NCBI GenBank assembly: GCA_963966185.1
Contig: CAWZYM010000117.1
Span: 78,501 to 142,500, forward strand
Source: Rhabditoides inermis
Taxonomy: Eukaryota > Nematoda > Chromadorea > Rhabditida > Rhabditidae
DNA length: 64,000 bases
Reading direction: 5' to 3'
The notes beneath the pieces were generated by a model. That model was not told where the DNA came from. It did not search any database and saw nothing but the letters and a program-made list of their open reading frames with translations. Positions within the stretch are counted from its first letter, which is position 1; each line of letters opens with the position of its first letter. The position numbers and the translations under genes are program-made. This document shows, in pieces, positions 56,908-64,000 of the stretch.

Positions 56908-56992
56908 GCACCAGTGGCCGAGTGGTTAAGGCGAGTGACCTGCCCTATCACTTGGGAGCAGTCCCGCGCGGGTTCGAATCCCGTCTGGTGCA
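56908..56992 (+). tRNA. Class-II tRNA with long variable arm and Gly-type GCC loop
   Basis: The acceptor stem GCACCAG/CTGGTGC is perfect, with A as discriminator. D arm GCCGAGTGGTTAAGGC (A box), T arm GCGGGTTCGAATCCCGT (B box). A long variable arm (GGGAGCAGTCCC) makes it class II, like tRNA-Leu or tRNA-Ser. The anticodon stem is AGTGA/TCACT with the 9-nt loop CCTGCCCTA, or a 7-nt loop CTGCCCT if a C-A mismatch closes it; U33 then precedes GCC, a glycine anticodon. Established knowledge: nematodes have 'nev' tRNAs, class-II tRNAs with Gly or Ile anticodons that are charged with leucine in vitro. This resembles them, though the published Gly one has CCC. It could also be a tRNA-Leu/Ser-derived pseudogene because of the irregular loop. 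Confidence 0.65.
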
Positions 56993-57288
56993 GAGTGTTT
57001 TGCCATCTCACAATTCAATTTTTGCAAACAGTTAATTCTGTACCAAAACGTAAACAAAACCCATTTTTGGAACAACCTTACGTAGCACTTCCTTTGCACA
57101 GCCTTTGCACAGTCTTTGCACTGTGTTTGCACTGGGCACAGCCTCTGCAAATTATAAAATAATAAAATAACCTAATTTATCGTTTAGTTACGGCCACTCA
57201 CTTATTCAATCGCTTTCTTCAATTTTCAATTATCGCACACGCTTCAATTATATGACACGCCTTCCACAACAACTATTTCCTTGTCGAG

Positions 57289-57768
57289 TTAAAGGAACAG
57301 TGGCGCATTATTTTGACCCCCAGGCCGTTAGCTGACACATTTAAATGTAAGATATACAAAAATTGAACGATACAAGTCCGTTACTGCGTTACCCAGTCAG
57401 TTACCCAAGTGTGTTGGGTAACTGAACGTTCAAATGCGAAAAGTGGCGCGAACCGCAAAAAAGGTGGCGCGAAAACAGCGGCATGTGATATTGCGATGCA
57501 CACGTTTCTCGATCGATAGTTCATCCACTTCCCCACGCTTCTGTCACCCTCTCGGGTAAGAAAACGGTCTCTGCGAGCGCTGACACAAGGAGTGGTGTGG
57601 CGCAGTGGATAAGAGAGTGGGCTACCACTCTCGCGGTCGCTAGTTCGATTCCTGTTTGCAAATTTGTCTGAAACGTACAAGATGAAGTTCCGCAACGTGG
57701 GACAATTTCGCGCGAATTTCAAAATTTCTGTTACCCAAGGCCTCCGCTAAACGCCCCTGTTCCTTTAA
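57289..57768. mobile_element. TTAA-flanked MITE (piggyBac-like ends)
   Basis: The left end TTAAAGGAACAGTGGCG is mirrored at the right end, whose reverse complement is TTAAAGGAACAGGGGCG. The TTAA at each edge fits the target-site duplication of piggyBac-type transposons. The 480-bp interior has GTTACCCA repeats in both orientations and a tRNA-like unit at 57597-57660, and no coding capacity. Confidence 0.82.
57597..57660 (+). repeat. tRNA-like unit inside the TTAA element
   Basis: GTGTGGCGCAGTGGATAAGA is a good A box region, GTGGGCTACCACTC a possible anticodon arm, and GCTAGTTCGATTCCTG a B box and T arm. The acceptor stem does not pair, so it is probably tRNA-derived. Confidence 0.55.
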
Positions 57769-57850
57769 TGACGTTGTTTTCACGCCTCCGTTTCATATAC
57801 ATCCATTTCTTATAAAGCAATTTTTTAAAGCATTTACCTCTTCAGCAATC

Positions 57851-59722
57851 ATGGAAATTTGCGAGAAAGCGCAGAACTACGCCGCTTATACGCCTCTTCG
57901 CATCGGATTGAGTGTCCAAATTGTCATTTGCTTACTTGCTACTTTTCTCAGTGTCCGATTTATCCACAGATATAGCAGGCAGTTGTTCATTCATCCTAAT
58001 TGCAAGGTATTCATATGGTTTTTAATCGACTTCTGTGATATATTTCTAGATCATTTTGAACTACATATTTACGAGCTATGTTTTGATGTCGGTCGGAATG
58101 GCTATAATTTACGTGAGTTTCATCACTTCACACCACTTATTTGTGATTCCAGTCCTACCACCTCTTCTCATATGCGTTTCTGTCCTGTATTCATAGAACA
58201 GTTCCGACTTGGGTAGGTGAAACATTGGTGGTTTTGTAGTTTTTAGGAAAAGTGGTGAAACAAAAAAAAATCTAGGCGTGTCTGCTGACTCGCGGCTGGG
58301 TTGCGCCCTGCATCCCCGCTTTCTCACTCCTTCAACTCGCACTCGCACTCGAGAGATTTCTCGCATCCTATCACGGGTAAGTTTTAGTGCATATACTTTC
58401 CACTTTCAAATACAAATATACTTCAAAAAATATTCATACATGCGCGTAGCTCAACATTTCTCGTCAAAAACATTATGTTGCCCAATAGTTTTACAGTACC
58501 CTAAACTATTGGACAGTGAACACTTTTTCGCACGTTCACGGGTCCTATTCGCAAAGATGTCACCACACCTTACTAGATTATTGGTAACGCTCGCGCTTGG
58601 CAAGAATGAGTTCGCGGGTTCAATTCCCACCGGTCACGCAAAGTTTTGTCAATTTGAAAACCTCATTGAGAGAACTCTGGTCTTTCTCTAACCACCCTAA
58701 TGTCTCTCATGAAAAGAGTGAAACTCATTTGCGAGCCTACTATAGGAACAATGAAGTTTTGCGAAACATTGCATCGCATGCCTATCTGTGTTCTTATCAT
58801 GTCTCATATTTTTCCGACAATAAACTTATTGTTTGTATTACAGCACGCGTTACGAGCATGTTCCAGCTGGGTTTGCGAGACGGTTTGGAGCTATCTTGGT
58901 GAGACACATTGTTGGCCTCTTCTGTTTGTGTGTTCTCGTTTATTGGTCCAAAGTGTATCGTTGTGTGGTCCGTTAAAAGTATAATGCATGTTTAGTTAGT
59001 CGTTCTGGTAGCGTTTTGTGTGTGGATCACTTGGGGAAGTGACTTGACCGCCCCACAAGCTCTGTGTACAGCCGTGGCGCCACAAAACAGCTGGAAATTG
59101 CAGATGACGTTTCATGTGAGTCATCTTTCTCTTTGTCTCTGTACCGAAGTAAAGTCTTGCTACTTATCGATTTACAGGTATGTTTATGTATCGATTTCGT
59201 CACATTAATAATATTCATCGGCCTGTATTGGCGCAGTAAACGCGGCAGTACCATGTTAGTGAATTACCTATCATTCGACTATGCAAGTTAGTAATTTTAT
59301 TCAGTTCCTACAACCTTTCACTCAAGTTTCACCACCAAGAAGTGGTATTTGTGATCAACTCTCTGTCTCCAATCATTGTATTTCACTTTTCATACTACGT
59401 CATTTTCACATTATACGCCAATTTTGTAAAGACCAAATTTATCACAGACATATTCAAAACGGAAATTGAGTACATAACTTTCATGAACTCCACAAACGTG
59501 AGTGAAAACTATGTAAGTACTTTTTTTCAATAATTAAAAATTCAGATGCTTTCATTCTATACTGTATGCTCCGCATTCCTTTACACCGGAATATTGCATC
59601 GAAATCAAGTTTTACGCGCGACAAAGGTGAACGGCACAAAAAAGGTGTAATTAAAAATATTTTAGGTGTTCCGTCTGTCACAAACCGAATACGATTCGCG
59701 AGTGGTCGAAAAGGGATGGTAG
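57851..59722 (+). CDS. Nematode 7TM chemoreceptor (Sra/Srab/Sre superfamily)
   Basis: Nematode-specific chemosensory GPCR. Exon 1 (57851-58006) has helix 1, LRIGLSVQIVICLLATFLSV, and HPNCK at its end. The next exons give IILNYIFTSYVLMSVGMAII, SYHLFSYAFLSC, and LLQLALALERFLASYH, which is the helix-3 E-R motif of the family. Then follow RYEHVPAGFARRFGAIL, LVVLVAFCVWITWG, VCLCIDFVTLIIFIGLYW, VVFVINSLSPIIVFHF with YYVIFTLYANFVK, and finally a short C-terminal exon ending VVEKGW and TAG at 59722. About ten exons keep one frame if the donor in TTA|GTGAAT near 59253 is used; the more obvious donor near 59285 breaks it. The intron at 58379-58842 holds a tRNA-like repeat. Which sr family it belongs to is not certain by eye. 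Confidence 0.85.
58575..58640 (+). repeat. tRNA-like unit in a chemoreceptor intron
   Basis: TTGGTAACGCTCGCGCTTGG and, 25 bp on, GCGGGTTCAATTCCCACC look like Pol III A and B boxes. No full cloverleaf. It is one of several tRNA-derived repeats between 53.8 and 58.7 kb. Confidence 0.5.
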
Positions 59723-60257
59723 TAATCGAACAAAAACCCTGCTTAACCATGTATTGTGTATAAAACGTATTACTTCAATGTAGGGTGACTAAGTAATGCG
59801 TCAAAATATAATTAGTATTGTCAGAGATTTTTTCAAAGCCGGTCATGTGAGTCATACTGTACAATGTAGTTTAGTTTGTTTTGATATCTTTACGCGTTTT
59901 AGAGATATGCGCGCCCAAAGCGCGCGGCACAGAAATCGAACTCTGAGAGGTTCAGAGAGGCTAGGGGGCTTGTTTTTGTATGATAATGAGGTTTGATAAT
60001 GAGGCTCAGAGAGGTTTGTTTTTGTATGATAATGTGTGACTCGGCAAAATGCCGTCTTTCGGGAATAGCACTAGTAGATGTAACTTTTTGCGGCGAATTC
60101 AACGGTGTGCGTCGTTTGAGACGGCGTAATGCCGAATTATTTGTACCATCTAAGCCCCGCCCCTTCGACATCCCTCGATAAAATGAACAGAATGTTTCGA
60201 GATCAGAGAAAATGGACATGGAAAGGCAATCACTGGTTCTCAGATTGATATGGATAG
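59723..60257. other. Intergenic region with a small tandem duplication
   Basis: GTTTTTGTATGATAATG with a preceding CAGAGAGG occurs twice (59967-59990 and 60016-60033). No exon is seen. Confidence 0.4.
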
Positions 60258-61031
60258 TCAGATGAAGTCGTCCTCGCTCCCCTCGTTGTTCTTGTTGCGG
60301 AACAGCAGACAGTCAGTCTCCGCCCCGCCACTGCGCACCTGCTGAGACACGCGGTAGCTGCGCGCGCGGCGGTCCCGCCACGCACTACGGCCTTTATGGG
60401 CCAGCTAGTCATTTCGTTTCATTCCGTTTCATTTCACTCCGTGCTCCTCTTCTTCCAAAAGAAATTTATATATAAAATGAACACTAGCAATGAAATATCG
60501 ATTGACTCACCGTGAAAGAGCACATAAAGAGAATAAATAGAAAGGAGAGAGATGAAGAGAGAGAGGAAGAAAAGAGAGGGAAAGGAGAGAGATGAAGAGA
60601 GAGAGGAAGAAAAGAGAGGGAAAGGAGAGAGATGAAGAGAGAGAGGAAGAGGGGGAGAAGAGAAGGGCTTCGTGCGAGAAATGCACTCGACCGGCCGCCG
60701 TAACGTAAAGAAATGAAACTGTATAACGTTGTATAACGTCTTGTAAAATCATCTTCCAAACGTGTTGTATAACGTCTTGTTCTTGTAATCATCTGCCAAA
60801 TGCTTCGGATCCGGTCGCGTAGGGTGACTTGAATCTTGCAGATTACGATACTGCATGCAAGATAGGGACAATGAAAAACATATCTTGCACAAACATTCGG
60901 CTGAATCCTTCGACTATCGAATCGGCCTCATGGCCAGTCAAAATGGTGGATATTATTAGATCGATCCAAACCACACATATATTCAGCAACTTCCCGAGGT
61001 AGACGAACTCGTTCACGTTCGTCTTCTCCAT
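60258..61031 (-). CDS. Unidentified gene or gene remnant (two exon-like pieces)
   Basis: A convincing C-terminal piece ends at 60258: SYRVSQQVRSGGAETDCLLF followed by RNKNNEGSEDDFI and TGA, with good coding composition from about 60390. A possible N-terminal piece starts at ATG 61031: MEKTNVNEFVYLGKLLN. The 600 bp between them hold a GAGAGA-type tract (60540-60660) and no clear exon. FVYLGKLLN also recalls the FxYLGxxI motif of LINE reverse transcriptases, so the two pieces may be unrelated. No function is proposed. Confidence 0.35.
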
Positions 61032-61054
61032 GTTCACCTTCTTGTTTTTCTGTG

Positions 61055-61573
61055 CAGAGGCTGTGCAGAGACTGTGCAGAGACTGTGCAGAGACTGTGCA
61101 GAGACTGTGAAGAGACTGTGCAGAGACTGTGCAGAGACTGTGCAGAGTCTGTGCAGAGGCTGTGCCGAGGCTGTGCAGAGACTGTGCAGAGACTGTGCAG
61201 AGACTGTGCAGAGGCTGTGCAGAGACTGTCCAGAGACTGTGCAGAGGCTGTTCAGAGGCTGTTCAAAGGCTGTGCAGAGACTGTGCAGAGACTGTGCAGA
61301 GACTTTGCAGAGACTGTGCAGAGACTGTGCCGAGGCTGTGCAGAGACTGTGCAGAGACTGTGCAGAGACTGTGCAGAGACTGAAACTGTGCAGAGACTGT
61401 CCAGAGACTGTGCAGAGACTGTGCAGAGACTGTGCAGAGACTGTGCAGAGACTGTGCAGAGACTGTGCAGAGACTGTGCAGAGACTGTGCAGAGACTGTG
61501 CAGAGGCTGTGCCGAGGCTGTGCAGAGACTGTGCAGAGACTGTGCAGAGACTGTGCAGAGACTGTGCAGAGGT
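61055..61573. repeat. 11-bp GTGCAGAGACT minisatellite (about 47 copies)
   Basis: Tandem 11-bp units GTGCAGAGACT with GTGCAGAGGCT and GTGCCGAGGCT variants. A related but inverted and diverged motif (TTTGCACAGCC, TTTGCACAGTC) occurs at 57093-57150, just after the tRNA. Because 11 is not a multiple of 3, all frames stay open and give spurious proteins of over 180 residues. Confidence 0.95.
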
Positions 61574-61579
61574 TGTGTG

Positions 61580-61935
61580 CATCTTATGTCTTCTTCCCTA
61601 TCCGCTGCTTAGTCTTCATATTGTTCTGTCAGCTCTTGTTTTCCGCATGGTAACCTGTGCATATTGTTGTATCGTGTATGAGGAGAAAAACTTATTGGCT
61701 TGTTGTATGGATAATCTATTCTAGTTTTGGAAGGTTTTGGAATGAAGAATCAGATCAATCGATTCTGATGTCGCATACGAGTCGTTTTTCGCGCGCTTTC
61801 TACGAGCCGCCTAATTCAGCCTTCGAATCCCGTCTGGTGCAATGGTTTTTGCCACTTCACAAAACAACATGCAACATGTTTGAAATCAGTTCATTCTGTA
61901 CCAAAAACGTACAATTTAATTATAAATCATCGTTT
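61580..61935 (+). repeat. Second copy of the PIN1 3' flank with a deleted tRNA
   Basis: From TATGTCTTCTTCCCTATCCG on, this repeats 56665-57030 at about 90 percent. The copy loses the first 65 or so bases of the tRNA: after CTAATTCAGC it jumps to TTCGAATCCCGTCTGGTGCA, the tRNA's 3' end. It then continues with the same downstream flank (TTTTTGCCA...TTCATTCTGTACCAAAA). Confidence 0.9.
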
Positions 61936-62233
61936 TCTTTTATTGTAATCTTAATGCTTGTTTATAGGAAATCTTTAAGTTTAATCGAACATCTTCTAAT
62001 TTTTCACTTCCTCGAACGAGAGAGCTGATCCTCGGACGGCTCTGAAACTCAACAATTATGCCCCGCCCTTTGAAGTCCCGCCCACTTTTGTCGACAGATG
62101 TGCAGGCTGAGTTGGCCATGTCGTCGTTGTTAGTGTCAGACTTGGTTCTCTCGCACATTGGGAAGTCGTCTTCGATTGCCCGATGGGAAGAGGTGGGGAG
62201 AGTCTCCAGCACAGGGGCTGTCTACAACACATG

Positions 62234-62548
62234 TCAGCCCTCCTTCCAACCTGCCACACAGTCTCCCACCGCAGGCTCCGCACTCTGTCCCTCCTTTGGT
62301 TGGACAGTCGAGCGAGCGTTCGCATCAGAAACCATCCGACGACGAGCAGATTCAGACTGGTCAAAGTCCTTTTTCAGACGAGACTTCACCTTGTCTTTCA
62401 GCTGCTCTGAACAGAGATCAAACTACAAAACACATAGAGGGGAGTACGCACTCTTGGGTTCCTGCTTGCGAAGCCATTTGTGGTCCTGGGGACGACGGAC
62501 ACGAAACGAACACTGCAGGTCTGTATCCACCTAGGAGGGAGGGAGAGG

Positions 62549-62599
<51 letters not shown>

Positions 62600-63963
62600 G
62601 GAGAGAGGGGGAGAGAGACTCACGACCAGAACCGCAGCCGTGTTGTCGAATGCCCCGCAGTAGTGTGGAGCAGAGAAGATCGTGACGAGTTTGCGATTCG
62701 CGAAGAACTCATACCCGTCCTGGACCACCTGCCAATTCAAAGTACAGTAACCCACCGGGACTTAGAGTATGCCTACAGTACCTGATGTGCCCTGACTATC
62801 AGGTCGACGTGCATATCTCGGCAGAACGCATTCACCGCCTCTACCCCAAAGATGTTCGACACTCCTCGGGGAGATGTAATGAAGTCATCGATCTGAACAT
62901 CGATCAATTATCGATTGATTGCCCGGACCACCCACGTCGTTGCTGGGATCAGCCCAGAGAAGATCGCAGAGAAGACCAAACTCGGGCACACAACACGGGC
63001 GATGGATGTTGGAGAAGATCTGCCAGTCTGTCAGTTCCTGCAAGTCTCGACAAATCAGAACCGGCTCAACAAGACTCCTCCCACTCAAGCCACGCCCCCT
63101 CACCTTGCTGATTCCGCCGTGAGTGCAGAAGATGCGTCGGTTGATGCGTGCGCAGAACGGTAGACAGTTGAACACAGTCTGCAGATATGCATATACCTCA
63201 CGCTCCGCCCTCTTTAGCCCCGCCCCTCACCTGAAACATCTCCCACACCGTATTGCCTTCCTGTGTGTCGTAGCGAAGAACGCAGTCCATGTAGAATCCG
63301 TACGACCTGATTAGGTATACGGTAGGCTACCGTAATCTCAGTACTACAGTATACTGACTTGTTGATGATACGTGTCTCGTGGTTTCCACGTAGTAGAGTG
63401 ATGTGACTGGGGAAGATCAACTTGAGACACAGCAGAAGACAGATGCATTCTGCAATCAATAATATAGATTTATCGATTTATCGAACCGCTCACCGATCGA
63501 ACTAGTCCCGCGATCGACGTAATCGCCCAGAAACAGGTACTTTCTAAATTCAAAGTACAGTAACCATATACGGTAGCTACAGTAATCCCCACGTCTGCGG
63601 CGGCCATCCGTTCTGTTCGAAGACGCCCTTGAGATCGCGGTACTGACCATGCACATCACCCACCTCAAAGCACAAACTACAACAAACACCACAAACTACA
63701 ATCTCACCACGACGATTGGAGCGCGTACCTCCACCTTGGCCGGATCCGAGAGCACCTGAAACATCCCGATTAGTCCCGCCCCCTTTGACTCCGCCCACCA
63801 TCTCCCGCGCTCGCCGCACGAGGTCGTATATCTGGGAGGGCGGGATCTTCAGTTTGGCCACGTCGTCTGCGTTGATGAGCTGTTCGGCGAATCGGCGGAT
63901 GCGTATGAGGGCGGGGCTTGTGGGGGTGGAGCCGGCGACCTCGCCGCCGCTCGCCGCGGACAT
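62234..63963 (-). CDS. Divergent PP1-type serine/threonine protein phosphatase
   Basis: Metal-dependent PPP-family phosphatase. All core motifs are present in order: [16 protein letters not shown] (63660-63600), [100 protein letters not shown] with CGAFDN, and [19 protein letters not shown]. The start ATG at 63963 gives an N-terminal extension rich in Ala/Ser/Gly before [14 protein letters not shown]. The spacing, and CSFxxxxP at the end, point to PP1 rather than PP2A or PP5. Changes from typical PP1 ([11 protein letters not shown] for SAPNYCGEFDN) put it with the fast-evolving PP1-like paralogues common in nematodes. A 45-nt intron near 62455-62411 would extend the tail with a charged segment ([20 protein letters not shown]) to a stop at 62234; if unspliced, it ends near 62420. 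Confidence 0.94.
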
Positions 63964-64000
63964 TAGGAGAGCGATTGGCGGGTGTTGGGTGGGTGGAAGG

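Noticed and set aside
61034..61612. Cys/Arg-rich (RLCRDCAETVQ) and Ser/His/Leu repeat proteins, or a CRISPR-like array
   Set aside because: An 11-bp tandem repeat with no spacers, so neither a CRISPR array nor a protein; frames are open because 11-bp units cycle through all phases.

Overview
This is eukaryotic, almost certainly nematode, DNA. Genes are cut into many short exons by GT-AG introns, some only 37-45 nt long. Neighbouring same-strand genes sit 19-550 bp apart with an acceptor-like cag or tag just before several start codons, as in trans-spliced nematode operons. There is a seven-helix chemoreceptor of the nematode Sra/Srab kind, and a class-II tRNA with a glycine-type anticodon like the nematode-specific 'nev' tRNAs. 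There is no bacterial, viral or CRISPR content. Species cannot be told from the sequence. All names rest on reading translations by eye; gene spans include introns and the exon limits are my own splice calls.

Layout. 0.8-2.0 kb (+): a broken protein-tyrosine-phosphatase gene. 2.1-2.7 kb: a copied fragment of the 3' end of a gene whose parent lies at 31 kb. 3.6-14.7 kb (-): a very large gene with a divergent ubiquitin-specific protease domain near its C-terminus. 15.1-20.4 kb (+): an unidentified multi-exon gene with a possible nested antisense Arg/Asp-rich gene, followed by PARG (20.95-24.1 kb). 24.1-31 kb: repeat-rich DNA with an intron-containing FLYWCH/MULE transposase gene (25.9-28.0 kb), tandem duplications and a MITE. 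31.2-44.9 kb (-): a co-oriented cluster read as eIF4E, PEX3, an NDUFAF8-like CX9C protein, UTP23 and an FG-GAP/ITFG2-like gene. 45.5-56.6 kb (+): PSMA1, FOXRED1 and PIN1. 56.9-59.7 kb: the class-II tRNA, a TTAA-flanked element and the chemoreceptor. 60-61.9 kb: gene remnants, an 11-bp minisatellite and a duplicated copy of the PIN1 3' flank. 62.2-64.0 kb (-): a divergent PP1-type phosphatase.

The conserved genes are housekeeping: cap-dependent translation start, peroxisome membrane biogenesis, complex I assembly (FOXRED1 and the NDUFAF8-like protein), rRNA processing, proteasome core, prolyl isomerisation, deubiquitination and poly(ADP-ribose) turnover. Their grouping looks like operons of growth genes rather than one dedicated pathway.

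The unusual content is mobile or repetitive. Three insertions have terminal inverted repeats starting CACGGCG, and one in a FOXRED1 intron seems to carry exons of another gene. A second FOXRED1 intron holds a 1.5-kb inverted-repeat element with two head-to-head tRNA-like units. A near-perfect 145-bp foldback and a 59-bp minisatellite lie in introns of the FG-GAP gene, and simple-sequence purine/pyrimidine tracts up to 1.6 kb fill many introns.
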